Shown here one piece after another: positions 9,773-17,732 of a stretch of 64,000 nt of DNA. The position numbers and the translations under genes are program-made. How positions within the stretch are numbered: position 1 is the first letter of the stretch; each line of letters starts with the position of its first letter. This stretch comes from Actinobacteria bacterium HGW-Actinobacteria-4 (GTDB lineage Bacteria; Actinomycetota; Actinomycetes; Actinomycetales; Demequinaceae): the NCBI GenBank assembly GCA_002841315.1, contig PHEW01000001.1:1-64000 (forward strand), in the 5' to 3' direction. A model generated the notes under the pieces. The model made no database searches and was not told the origin of the DNA. It worked only from the letters and a program-made list of their open reading frames with translations.

Positions 9773-9799
9773 TTGGCACTCTCCACCCCGGAGTGCAAA
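9773..9799 (-). promoter_or_regulatory. Second, degenerate CIRCE element
   Basis: TTGGCACTC - 9 nt - GAGTGCAAA lies 7 bp beyond the first CIRCE. The half-sites and the 9-nt spacing are kept; only the outer bases differ. It probably gives cooperative or tighter HrcA repression. Confidence 0.75.
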
Positions 9800-9843
9800 C
9801 CACTGGGGTGCGTTTTCGCGCGCGGCGTACGCGCGGCAGGCCG

Positions 9844-10437
9844 CTACGGGGACGGATTGGTGCGCAGGATCACTTCGATGGCGCTTCCACCGGGCGGCGT
9901 CCCCTGAATCACGGTGGTGATTCCGAGCACCTCGCCGATGCGCGCTGCGGTGTCAGCCTGAGCTTCGTTCGCGTAGATGACGGTGTTGACGTCGGGCAAA
10001 CTGAAGGTCAAGTTGCCTGTCGCGACGCTGGTGAATCCCGCCGCTTGCAGCTTCTCCTGCTGGCGGCCCGCAAGGCCACCAACGCCGGAAGCATTCAGGA
10101 CCGTCACGTTCGCGCCAAAGTTGATGACAGGCTCTGGCTCCGGTTCAGGTTCTGGTTCAGGGCTGGGGCTGGGAGTGGGTTCAGCGGTCGGTGTGGGAGA
10201 CGGGTCGAATGTGGGGGTGGGATCGACGGTTGGCGTCTCGACGGGCGCAGCGGAGTTGGAGCCGCTCTCCCAGTAATAGGTGGCCAACGCATATGCCGCG
10301 CCGCCGGCGAGCGCGAAGGTCACGACCAGTGCTACCAACAGCCGGGCCCACACCTTGCGTGGGGCTCGGTGGACGCCCAAAGGGCCGCCTTGCTCGGCTA
10401 GATCGTCGAATTCATCGCGTTCGAATTTGTTTGCCAC
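9844..10437 (-). CDS. LytR C-terminal domain membrane protein
   Basis: A 197-aa protein with one N-terminal membrane helix (about residues 30-52), a Pro/Thr/Glu-rich extracellular stalk including a run of Pro-Glu repeats (about 66-105), and a LytR_C domain (VTVLNASGVGGLAGRQQEKLQAAGF, then VIYANEAQADTAARIGEVLG). LytR_C domains occur alone or on LytR-CpsA-Psr enzymes that attach polymers to the wall; the catalytic LCP domain is absent here. The start codon is GTG. It follows the DUF3263 gene by 39 bp. Confidence 0.85.
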   Translation of the reverse strand: MANKFERDEFDDLAEQGGPLGVHRAPRKVWARLLVALVVTFALAGGAAYALATYYWESGSNSAAPVETPTVDPTPTFDPSPTPTAEPTPSPSPEPEPEPEPEPVINFGANVTVLNASGVGGLAGRQQEKLQAAGFTSVATGNLTFSLPDVNTVIYANEAQADTAARIGEVLGITTVIQGTPPGGSAIEVILRTNPSP

Positions 10438-10476
10438 GTGATGACTTTACCTGCTGGCGAGCCGTGGTCGCGAAGG

Positions 10477-10791
10477 CTACAGCGAACGCGAGGAGCGGCC
10501 GCGTTGACGTGCCGAGCGCATACGCCTCAACCGCTTCACCAACATGGGGTCGTGAGCGAGCGCCGCAGGCGAGTCAATCAGGGCGTTGAGGACCTGGTAG
10601 TACTCGGTGCTGGACATCGAGAACAGTTCGCGGATCGCGTCTTCCTTAGCGCCGGCGTGCTTCCACCACTGGCGTTCAAACCCCAGCACGCTCGCGTCGC
10701 GTGCCGACAACTCTGGGCCGGTGTGAGGATTCGCCCGGGGGTCGCTGGGGGACGAGGTCTCGAGGGTGCCAGTGCTGAGTAACGCGCTCAT
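10477..10791 (-). CDS. DUF3263 domain protein
   Basis: A 104-aa protein whose central part ([19 protein letters not shown], then [21 protein letters not shown]) matches actinobacterial DUF3263. That part looks like a small helix-turn-helix fold. The C-terminus is strongly basic ([11 protein letters not shown]), compatible with nucleic-acid binding. Function is not established. It is divergent from the uracil-DNA glycosylase gene and is followed by the LytR_C gene. Confidence 0.8.
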   Translation of the reverse strand: MSALLSTGTLETSSPSDPRANPHTGPELSARDASVLGFERQWWKHAGAKEDAIRELFSMSSTEYYQVLNALIDSPAALAHDPMLVKRLRRMRSARQRGRSSRSL

Positions 10792-10860
10792 GTGACGACC
10801 TTACCGGCGAATCACACCGTTGTCATTCCCCCACGCCCTGCACCCAGTTACGCTGGCCGC

Positions 10861-11541
10861 ATGGGGGACCTCGGAGCATCTGCCATGGCGCCAGACTGGG
10901 CCGCCGCACTGGCGCCGCATAGGCAGACGCTTGCGAGCGTCGGCCGCTTTCTGGACCGCGAGCAAGCGGCTGGCCGGCCGTATGCGCCAGGCGAAGGCGC
11001 CGTGCTCCGCGCCTTTCATGAACCGCTTGCAAACGTGCGCGTGCTGATCGTGGGCCAAGATCCCTACCCCACACCCGGAGACGCCATGGGACTGAGCTTC
11101 TCGGTCTCGGAAGGGCGGCCGATGCCGCGGTCACTGCGCAACATCGCCACCGAGTTGCGTGCGGACACGGGCGACGAACTGAGTTCGGGCGACCTGACTG
11201 GATGGGCCCAGCAAGGTGTGCTGCTGCTCAACCGCGTGCTGACGTGCCAAGAGGGCGTTGCCGGCTCGCATCGCGGGCAGGGGTGGGAGGAGCTCACCGC
11301 AGGCGCTATCGCCGCCCTCGTGGCTCGTGGCGGCCCCTTGGTGGCGGTGCTGTGGGGTCGGGACGCGCAGACGCTGGCGCCGATGCTGGGCGATACTCCG
11401 GTGGTGACGTCCCCGCACCCGAGCCCCCTCAGTGCATCGCGCGGGTTCCTTGGGTCGCGGCCGTTCTCGCGGGTCAACGCGCTCCTAGATCTGCAGGGCG
11501 TCGAACCCATCGACTGGTCCGCACACCGGCCGCACCACTAG
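10861..11541 (+). CDS. ung: Uracil-DNA glycosylase (family 1)
   Basis: A 226-aa enzyme that removes uracil from DNA. It shows the water-activating motif [11 protein letters not shown] and the C-terminal [10 protein letters not shown] motif with the active-site His, plus [10 protein letters not shown] in the middle. The frame is open from 10792, but the first residues would lie in the divergent promoter region; ATG 10861 fits the family length. It converges on the exported-protein gene with a 4-nt overlap. Confidence 0.93.
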   Translation: MGDLGASAMAPDWAAALAPHRQTLASVGRFLDREQAAGRPYAPGEGAVLRAFHEPLANVRVLIVGQDPYPTPGDAMGLSFSVSEGRPMPRSLRNIATELRADTGDELSSGDLTGWAQQGVLLLNRVLTCQEGVAGSHRGQGWEELTAGAIAALVARGGPLVAVLWGRDAQTLAPMLGDTPVVTSPHPSPLSASRGFLGSRPFSRVNALLDLQGVEPIDWSAHRPHH

Positions 11542-12368
11542 GGGCAGAGTTGGACGGTGCCGTTGGTGGTCGTGGGGTGGTTGGTCCAGAAGATGTTGCC
11601 GTTGTTCTGGCCAGAAACGTTGCCCGCGCCCTTCCAAGCGACGAAGGTCGGTAGCGACGAACAGCTGTAGGTAGGCGCCTTGATGACGTTGTAGCCGTCG
11701 CCCACGTAGGTAGGTGTGAACCCGCTACCGGGGAAGGTCGTGGTGTCGCTGAAGTCGAACGTCACTTCCCAGCGGTTCTGGTTGGTGGTGACCTCGAAGC
11801 TCAAGTAGACGTGCTCGTACGGCGTACCGACACCCCACGCGCCCGGGTAAGAGATCCAGTGGCTCACACCCGTGATAGTCACGGTGCATGCAGCGTTGGT
11901 CGTGTTGCCGCCATTGTTGACGGCCTTGCAGGTGAGGCCGTTGCCACCAGGAGGCGGGGGCGCGGTCCAGGTGGTAGGGAATACCCAACCGTTGACACGA
12001 ACCACTACTGAGGTCACGTTCGCGGCCGTGTAGTTGCCTGTGGCGAACACCTGCGTGGCGGCCGCGGGAGTCGCGGTCGCGGAGGCGAGGACCGTGCCGC
12101 CAGCGCCGTGCACCCACAACTCCGTCAACAGGCCCTGGCACGCGACCGGGATGTTGCTGAGCAACACAGCCGGGTACACCGTGCCTCCGCTCGAGGGGGT
12201 TCCGGACACCGTGGTGGCAAGGCTCGCGGTCGCGCACTTGTTCGCGGTAATCAACACCAGCTTGTTGGGAGTAAGTACCGTCAACTGCGCGGCGTTGGCG
12301 TTCGAGATGCCCGCGATCGCAAGCAGCCACAGGAATACGGCCGCGATTACCATCTGCTTGACCTTCAT
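11538..12368 (-). CDS. Exported protein, likely substrate of the adjacent SipW-type peptidase
   Basis: A 276-aa protein with an N-terminal export signal ([20 protein letters not shown]) followed by [11 protein letters not shown]. The start of the mature part, AQLTV, is the same as in the small exported protein two genes upstream, which is a sign of processing by the same peptidase. The rest is rich in Thr/Asn/Gly and beta-strand-like, with a PPPPGG linker near residue 140. It has six Cys in the mature part, suggesting disulfides. It overlaps the peptidase gene by 4 nt (ATGA). No known domain is recognised; a surface or fibre component is possible. Confidence 0.7.
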   Translation of the reverse strand: MKVKQMVIAAVFLWLLAIAGISNANAAQLTVLTPNKLVLITANKCATASLATTVSGTPSSGGTVYPAVLLSNIPVACQGLLTELWVHGAGGTVLASATATPAAATQVFATGNYTAANVTSVVVRVNGWVFPTTWTAPPPPGGNGLTCKAVNNGGNTTNAACTVTITGVSHWISYPGAWGVGTPYEHVYLSFEVTTNQNRWEVTFDFSDTTTFPGSGFTPTYVGDGYNVIKAPTYSCSSLPTFVAWKGAGNVSGQNNGNIFWTNHPTTTNGTVQLCP

Positions 12369-13009
12369 GAGGAGGCTCCTGCAGGTGCACCCACGGACTC
12401 GCGCACGGGGCTCTGGTGGGAATCCTCGCGCTCTAGAGCCTCCTGGTGAGCGTCGGGCTCGTCATCGGCGGGTTCGCATTCACCGCCGTCTTCGCCATCC
12501 TCGTCCTCATCTTCGCAATCGTCGCTGAACCACAGCAACAGTGCGATAGAGACCACCAGCACGCAGGCCCACACGATGGGGCTCAAGAGGAGCGCGCTGA
12601 GGCGCCCCAGGTTGGTGTAGTGAACAACCACCACACCCCTGACCTCATCCTCTACCGGGTAGAAGGGGTCAATGAAGTCGTTGTTGTCGCCTTGTAGTTC
12701 CCAGCCCGACTCAGCATCACCGCCGATGATGCGGTGGACTACCTGCGAACCGCCCAGGTCGGTTGGGGCGTAGACAATCACGTCGCCCACGGAGGGCTCC
12801 ATCTTGCGCGCGATGACCAGGTCACCGGCAAAGTAAGTGGGCTCCATCGAGGAGCCAGAGACGATCACCAGTGAGGTGTCGCCTCCAAGAGACGTGGGCC
12901 ACAAGAACCATGCGTCGATAGCGACGATGATCCAGATCAGAACGCTACCGGCCACGCCCAGGTACCGGCGCACACGGGGTGCGTCGGTACCTGGGGCGCG
13001 GTGCTTCAT
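12365..13009 (-). CDS. Signal peptidase I, SipW/ER type
   Basis: A 214-aa peptidase of family S26B. After one N-terminal membrane helix come the nucleophile Ser54 in SGSSMEPT, then VVHRIIG with His92 in place of the Lys of ordinary bacterial SPase I, then GDNND (Asp108/Asp111). This Ser/His/Asp arrangement is that of B. subtilis SipW and the ER peptidases. A second membrane helix (about residues 134-155) is followed by a very acidic cytoplasmic tail. It sits between two exported-protein genes, 28 bp after the first and overlapping the second, so it is probably their dedicated processing enzyme. Confidence 0.88.
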   Translation of the reverse strand: MKHRAPGTDAPRVRRYLGVAGSVLIWIIVAIDAWFLWPTSLGGDTSLVIVSGSSMEPTYFAGDLVIARKMEPSVGDVIVYAPTDLGGSQVVHRIIGGDAESGWELQGDNNDFIDPFYPVEDEVRGVVVVHYTNLGRLSALLLSPIVWACVLVVSIALLLWFSDDCEDEDEDGEDGGECEPADDEPDAHQEALEREDSHQSPVRESVGAPAGASS

Positions 13010-13037
13010 GATCGGCCAGTAGCCAGTCGGGGTTCTG

Positions 13038-13448
13038 TTACTCGATCACGATGTCGATCGAGCTGAAGCCCACCGTGAGGGCAATAGCAGAGATGTCGAT
13101 GTCCTCGGATGCCGACAGGTTCGCGGGAAGCGTGCCGGTCACCACGACGGCCGGAGTGACAGCGTCGTCCCACAGCGTGTAGGTGAGGGTCTCGCCGTCC
13201 TGGCATGCCGCAGCGATGTCTGAGATGGTGAGATCCGTGTAGGTGCCAGCGGTAGCGTCGTACGTGAACGCAACGTTGACAGAGTCGTCACATGCTGCGT
13301 CGAACGTGCCGTTACCGAATGCCACGTTGTCCGAGTTGGTGTTGACGGTGAGCTGAGCTGCCGAGGCGAGGCTCAAGCCAGCGACACCCATCACGCCGAG
13401 TGCAACTGCAAGGGCCTTGCGTGAGCTGTTCTTCTTCTTGGTAGCCAT
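13038..13448 (-). CDS. Small SipW-dependent-type exported protein
   Basis: A 136-aa protein starting at ATG 13448, with GAAGGG about 11 bases upstream. The N-terminus is KKKNSSRKALAVAL, then a hydrophobic GVMGVAGLSLASA signal and the mature start AQLTVNTNSDNVAFG. This matches the SipW-dependent-type signal class, as in TasA and camelysin-like proteins. The mature protein has just two Cys, which could form one disulfide, and is otherwise acidic and beta-rich. It is the first gene of the three-gene export operon and lies downstream of three CRP-like sites. Confidence 0.75.
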   Translation of the reverse strand: MATKKKNSSRKALAVALGVMGVAGLSLASAAQLTVNTNSDNVAFGNGTFDAACDDSVNVAFTYDATAGTYTDLTISDIAAACQDGETLTYTLWDDAVTPAVVVTGTLPANLSASEDIDISAIALTVGFSSIDIVIE

Positions 13449-13556
13449 TGTTCTTGTTTCCCTTCGTAGTGGGCTGTCGTCTTGCCTTTGCGTCCCCACG
13501 CTTGGGCGAGACTCTTGCTCCGTCTTCCTGGCTTGAGTGCCAGTAGATCTATCGGT

Positions 13557-13572
13557 TGTGACTTAACACACA
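13557..13572. promoter_or_regulatory. CRP/GlxR-like site 1
   Basis: TGTGA-CTTAAC-ACACA, one mismatch to TGTGA-N6-TCACA, about 110 bp upstream of the small exported protein's ATG. Confidence 0.5.
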
Positions 13573-13579
13573 TTGAGAG

Positions 13580-13595
13580 TGTGGCGGATGTCACA
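13580..13595. promoter_or_regulatory. CRP/GlxR-like site 2
   Basis: TGTGG-CGGATG-TCACA, one mismatch to TGTGA-N6-TCACA; its centre is 23 bp from site 1. Confidence 0.5.
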
Positions 13596-13616
13596 TATGA
13601 CGACGGGGTTGCCGAG

Positions 13617-13632
13617 TGTGACATATGTCACA
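13617..13632. promoter_or_regulatory. CRP/GlxR-like site 3 (perfect)
   Basis: TGTGA-CATATG-TCACA is an exact match to the CRP/GlxR consensus and lies inside a perfect 20-bp palindrome (13615-13634). Cyclic-AMP-binding GlxR/Crp regulators use this sequence in actinobacteria. It lies between the export operon and tRNA-Thr, 169 bp from the first ATG. Confidence 0.7.
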
Positions 13633-13666
13633 CTTCAAGCATGGCGTGTCGGAAATGGGTAGAAAG

Positions 13667-13739
13667 AGCTGGCAGCGGGACTTGAACCCGCAACCTTCCG
13701 ATTACAAGTCGGATGCGCTACCAATTGCGCCATGCCAGC
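13667..13739 (-). tRNA. tRNA-Thr (anticodon TGT)
   Basis: On the minus strand the acceptor stem GCTGGCA pairs with TGCCAGC. The D-arm has GGCGCAATTGGTAGCGC, the anticodon arm TCCGA-CTTGTAA-TCGGA gives anticodon TGT, and the T-arm has GGTTCAAGTCC. It is 73 nt without an encoded CCA. The cloverleaf was built by hand. Confidence 0.93.
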
Positions 13740-13807
13740 GTGGCTCGCTCGAGCCCCGTCAAGGATACCTAGTCCGTGACTGTGACGTGCTCCACACCGA
13801 GCCCGTG

Positions 13808-14593
13808 TTAACCCTGAGACGCGAGAGACTCCAGCAGAGTGCGCAAGACACCGGGGTCAAAGTAGGGAATCTGGCGGGGATCGAGAATCTCGCGGTTGAC
13901 CATCACGCTTGGTGTGCCCTGCACTCCGTCGATCGACGACTGCTGGCTTGCCGACGCTACCCAGCCACGGAACGTGCCCGCTGCGATAGTGTCTGCCACC
14001 TCTTGGGGAACCCCAACCTGCACGGCGAAGGCCGCGAGCTGCGCGTTGGTGTGTTGGGGGATCCCTTCCCCCGGCTGATTCTCGAACAAGAGGTGTGAGT
14101 ACGCAAGGAAGTGCTCAGGCGAGCCATCGGCAACGGTCGCCGCCGCATTCGCTGAGCGACTCGAGTACTGCGTGGGCGAGTAACGGTCAAGGATCGAGAC
14201 CGGGTGATACTCAAGCCGGATGGTCCCGGCCTCGCGCAGCGCATCAAGATCGCCACCCACGCGTGCCTCGAACTGTGCACACACTCCACACAGGAAGTCC
14301 ATGTAGATCCGGACAACGGGAACACCGTCGGGCAGGTCTTGGCCCACCACCGCGGTGGTGCCCACAGGGAACCCGCCCGCCTCGGTCGCACCGGCAGGCA
14401 CTGCATTGCCGCTAGCTTGCGACTGGCTCATGATGAACGCAGCAAGGCCGCCTGCCAGTCCGATGCCGATAATGACGCTCGCCCAGATCGCTACGCGGGT
14501 CTTTCGCTCTTGAGCGCGCAACTGCGCCTGCGCCTTGGCGCGCGCCTGCCCAGCGGCCGAACTGTCTGCAGGCGCGCTAGTGTTCCTTGCCAT
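13808..14593 (-). CDS. DsbA-family thioredoxin-like protein 1
   Basis: A 261-aa protein with a short basic, helical N-terminus (about 40 residues), one membrane anchor (VAIWASVIIGIGLAGGLAAFIM) and an extracytoplasmic thioredoxin fold with active site DFLCGVCAQF (CxxC). Later motifs (EHFLAYSHLLFENQPGEG, then VQGTPSVMVN with the cis-Pro) fit the DsbA/thioredoxin_4 group. It probably oxidises or shuffles disulfides in exported proteins. The ATG is preceded by an in-frame GTG; both sit against the stop of the next DsbA copy (TAGTGATG). It is a tandem duplicate of that gene. Confidence 0.87.
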   Translation of the reverse strand: MARNTSAPADSSAAGQARAKAQAQLRAQERKTRVAIWASVIIGIGLAGGLAAFIMSQSQASGNAVPAGATEAGGFPVGTTAVVGQDLPDGVPVVRIYMDFLCGVCAQFEARVGGDLDALREAGTIRLEYHPVSILDRYSPTQYSSRSANAAATVADGSPEHFLAYSHLLFENQPGEGIPQHTNAQLAAFAVQVGVPQEVADTIAAGTFRGWVASASQQSSIDGVQGTPSVMVNREILDPRQIPYFDPGVLRTLLESLASQG

Positions 14594-14595
14594 CA

Positions 14596-15381
14596 CTAGG
14601 CTTGCGAGGCAAGCGCCTCGAGGAACGCACGCAACGCACCGGGCTGGAAGTAAGGAACCTCGTTCTGGCTGATGATCTGGCCGTCCACCATGATGGTCGG
14701 CGTTCCCTGCAGGCCCTCGATCGACGCCTGCTGAGTCGCCGAGACCACCCAGCCACGGAACGTTCCCGCGCCAATGGTGTCAGCAACCTCCTGGGGAACC
14801 CCCACCCCCACCGCGAGTGCGGCCAACTGTGCGTTGGTGGGGTGCGCGACGCCTTCTCGCGGCTGGTTCTCAAACAACACGTGCGAGTACGCGAGGAAGT
14901 GCTCGGGCGAACCGTCAGCCACTGTCGCGACTGCGTTTGCGGCGCGGCTCGCGTACTGCGTGGGCGACGCCCGGTCCAAGATCGACACCGGGTGGTACTC
15001 GAGGCGAATGGTGCCGGCTTCGCGGAGTTCGTCAAGATCAGATCCAACGATGCGCTCAAGCTCGCCGCACACGGGGCACAAGTAGTCGGCGTAGACCCTG
15101 ACCACGGGGACGCCCTCGGGCAGGTCTTCGCCCACCACGCCGCTCATCCCGACAGGAATGCCGCCGGCTTCCGTCGCTCCCGCGGGAATGGCTTCGCCGC
15201 CGGATTGCGACTGACTCATGATGAACGCAGCAAGGCCGCCCGCCAGCACAATGCCGATAATCACGCTCGCCCAAATCACCACCCGCGTCTTACGCTCCTG
15301 GGCGCGCAGTTGCTCCTGCGCCTTGGCGCGCGCCTGCGCAGCGGCCGAAGTGTCAGCGTTCTTGGTGGTGCTCTTCGCCAT
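14596..15381 (-). CDS. DsbA-family thioredoxin-like protein 2
   Basis: A 261-aa paralogue of the neighbouring DsbA gene with the same layout: helical basic N-terminus, one membrane anchor, then a thioredoxin fold with CxxC in DYLCPVCGEL. The cis-Pro motif reads LQGTPTIMVD. The two active sites differ (CPVC here, CGVC in the other), so redox potential or partner may differ. It lies 31 bp after the MauE/DoxX-type gene, which may supply electrons or reoxidise it. Confidence 0.88.
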   Translation of the reverse strand: MAKSTTKNADTSAAAQARAKAQEQLRAQERKTRVVIWASVIIGIVLAGGLAAFIMSQSQSGGEAIPAGATEAGGIPVGMSGVVGEDLPEGVPVVRVYADYLCPVCGELERIVGSDLDELREAGTIRLEYHPVSILDRASPTQYASRAANAVATVADGSPEHFLAYSHVLFENQPREGVAHPTNAQLAALAVGVGVPQEVADTIGAGTFRGWVVSATQQASIEGLQGTPTIMVDGQIISQNEVPYFQPGALRAFLEALASQA

Positions 15382-15412
15382 GTCTAGCCTTCCGTATTCT
15401 CCCCGCGCCAGT

Positions 15413-15973
15413 CTAAGGCTTGGGATTCATCCATGCGTCTAGTGAGAACCTACTGCGAGGGAAGGCCACGAGGAAAGCGCCCATCGCCAAGAACCCCACG
15501 CGTTCGGCAAGGTGAACGGGGTAGTTGGTAGTCTCACCCTCGGCGAGATCGCCACCTCCACCAAAGCAGCCGCAGTCGATCTGCAGTCCATGGGACCACG
15601 CCCAGATCACCCCGATGAGAAACCCGAGCATCATCAGTTGCCACACCACGGCAGCCTGGCGGGTGAACAGGCCAGCCAGCACCACGGCCGCCAGCAACAG
15701 CTCCACGACAGGCAGCATCTGGCCCACCAACGGCACGATGGCCTCGGGAAGCAGTCGGTACGCCCTGACGGCGATGACCGATTGCGGGATGTCCATCAGC
15801 TTGGGGATCGCTGCAGCGACCAAGATGCCCGCGATCACGAGCCTCACGACCAGACTGATCCACGGTTGCGCGGTTCGGAATCGGTGGAGGGCCGGGCTCA
15901 CCTCGCCCACGGCGTCCACCTGGAGGGTCGAGTCTGTTGCACTGTTCGATCCCACGATGGGTCCTCTCGCCAT
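15413..15973 (-). CDS. MauE/DoxX-family redox-associated membrane protein
   Basis: About 186 aa with four membrane helices: LVVRLVIAGILVAAAIPKLMD with the family's GxxxxxAxxKL pattern, then LPVVELLLAAVVLAGLF, VVWQLMMLGFLIGVIWAW and a C-terminal helix. A conserved DCGCFGGGGD loop carries a Cys pair. MauE/DoxX proteins with this CGCF loop often neighbour DsbA-type genes and are thought to support disulfide formation. The open frame starts at TTG 15994; ATG 15973 is used here with moderate certainty. Confidence 0.78.
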   Translation of the reverse strand: MARGPIVGSNSATDSTLQVDAVGEVSPALHRFRTAQPWISLVVRLVIAGILVAAAIPKLMDIPQSVIAVRAYRLLPEAIVPLVGQMLPVVELLLAAVVLAGLFTRQAAVVWQLMMLGFLIGVIWAWSHGLQIDCGCFGGGGDLAEGETTNYPVHLAERVGFLAMGAFLVAFPRSRFSLDAWMNPKP

Positions 15974-16050
15974 GTCCGTGCTCTTCACGCTCAACGTCCC
16001 CGCTATCGCCGGGGTTCCACCAGGCTAGGCCACTGATCAGACGTGGGCGC

Positions 16051-17568
16051 TCACGCGGGAGGGTTGGGCAAGGGCCACCACCACGGCTCAACCTCCACGT
16101 AGACGGTGAGCACCACTACCGCGATGGCGACCACAGCCACCACCACCCAAGCTGCCGCCACAGCGCGCGTGGGCGCGAGGGCTCCGGCGATGCGGTGTGC
16201 GCCGGTGCGGGTGCCATCCATGAGCGGCCCCCACCACATCAGCGCAGCTACCAGCAAGGCACCGACCGCGAGCGCTCCACCGTGGCCCCACGCCTGGTGC
16301 TCCGCCGTCACGAGGCCCAGCTCGCCCTCCGTGACCAGCCACCATGCCAGCGCCCCTGTGCCGATGCCGAGCACGCCAGCGAGCAACACGGCAGGAATGA
16401 CCTCGCCGATGGAGCGCACCAGGTGCCACGGCAGCCCAATGGTTTGCACCACGCCGTCGCTACGCCGCGCACCGCGCCGCTCCCGCACCGCCTGCAAGGC
16501 CGCAGTCCGGCGGTAAACCGTCCTTGCGAGCACCGAGCCCACCACCAGGGTCGCAATACTCGCGATCGGGGCCAGTGCGGCCGCAAAGGACACGGCGATG
16601 ACCCACACCCCGATCATCAGTGGTCGCTTGGGTCGCCACACCACTACGTCGTCGTACCACTCGCCGTCGTCGGGCAGGCCGTCGGTGACTTCCCATTCTT
16701 CCCACTGGGACTCCTCGAACTCCTCGCCGCCGTCTTCGACGTCCATGATCGCCGTAGCAGCGGGGGCGCTCGCCACCAACACGTCCGTCGCGCCTCGTAG
16801 CGCCGCCACGACGTCGCGCATACCCGGGCGGGCACCAACGTCGCGGCCAAGCGCCACGCGTAGCGCTTCCGCGCCCACCACGTCAGGCAGTTCCGGGTCA
16901 GCCTCAAGCGTGCGGCCTATCGATCCGGTGCCACTACCGAAGGGGGCTTCTCCGGACATCGCGAACGCGACCGTCGCGGCCCAGGCCCATCTGTCCGCAA
17001 TGGGACCGGGTTCCCTGCCATTGATGACCTCGGGAGCCACGTAGCCAGCGGTACCGCTGACCAGTCCGTCCCTGGTGAGGCGCGCGTCTTCATCACGGTG
17101 AGATAAGCCAAAGTCGATGAGCACCGGCCCGTTGGGACCCATCATGATGTTCGAGGGCGTGACGTCACGGTGCACGGCTCCGGAGGCGTGCACCGCTTCA
17201 AGGGCCGACGCAAGCGTCTCAGCGAAATCCGCGAGCTCTTCGCCCGTCAACGGACCGTGGTCCTGAATGTGTTGGAACAGGCTGACGCCCGGCACCAACT
17301 CGAACACCACGAACGTTTCTTCGCCGGTGAGCTCTGCGTCCAGCACCTGCGGCACGGCTGGGTGGCTGATCGACTGGAGCGCGCGGACTTCGCGCTCCAG
17401 TCGCTGCGCGGCTACCGGGTCCTTGGAAGCATCGACGAGCTTGAGTGCCGACTCATTGCCGGCATCGTCTGTCACGCGGTACACGGCGCCCGAGCCACCA
17501 CGGCCCAAAGTGCTGATAACGGTGTAGCCGCCGATCACGTCGCCGGGCGCCCGTTTCACACTAGCCAT
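16051..17568 (-). CDS. Membrane Ser/Thr protein kinase, no PASTA domains
   Basis: A 505-aa protein. Residues ~1-265 are a Hanks-type kinase: Gly loop LGRGGSGAVY, the ALKLVD Lys, catalytic loop VHRDVTPSN, LIDFGLS, and YVAPEV. In the catalytic loop the usual Lys of HRDxKxxN is Thr. After an acidic linker the C-terminal ~230 residues hold four or so hydrophobic helices in pairs, unlike PknB, which has one helix and PASTA repeats. It may sense a membrane signal. ATG 17568 is chosen because the extra 41 codons upstream look non-coding. Target proteins are unknown. Confidence 0.85.
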   Translation of the reverse strand: MASVKRAPGDVIGGYTVISTLGRGGSGAVYRVTDDAGNESALKLVDASKDPVAAQRLEREVRALQSISHPAVPQVLDAELTGEETFVVFELVPGVSLFQHIQDHGPLTGEELADFAETLASALEAVHASGAVHRDVTPSNIMMGPNGPVLIDFGLSHRDEDARLTRDGLVSGTAGYVAPEVINGREPGPIADRWAWAATVAFAMSGEAPFGSGTGSIGRTLEADPELPDVVGAEALRVALGRDVGARPGMRDVVAALRGATDVLVASAPAATAIMDVEDGGEEFEESQWEEWEVTDGLPDDGEWYDDVVVWRPKRPLMIGVWVIAVSFAAALAPIASIATLVVGSVLARTVYRRTAALQAVRERRGARRSDGVVQTIGLPWHLVRSIGEVIPAVLLAGVLGIGTGALAWWLVTEGELGLVTAEHQAWGHGGALAVGALLVAALMWWGPLMDGTRTGAHRIAGALAPTRAVAAAWVVVAVVAIAVVVLTVYVEVEPWWWPLPNPPA

Positions 17569-17732
17569 GTGCACACGGTACCTGGCTACTACTTGGTTCG
17601 GGGTCTCGGCTGTGGCAAGATGAGGAGCGTTCCGCGTAATTTCGCGCGGTTCAGTGTCAGTGCAGACACAGCATTCGGCACTCTTCACCACGGATCGTCT
17701 GGCACGTACCTGCCAGTGAAGGGACCATTTCC

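Noticed and set aside
17654-17669. GTGTC-N6-GACAC inverted repeat before the sugar ATPase gene
   Set aside because: The arms are only five bases and match no known actinobacterial sugar regulator; too weak to list as a site.
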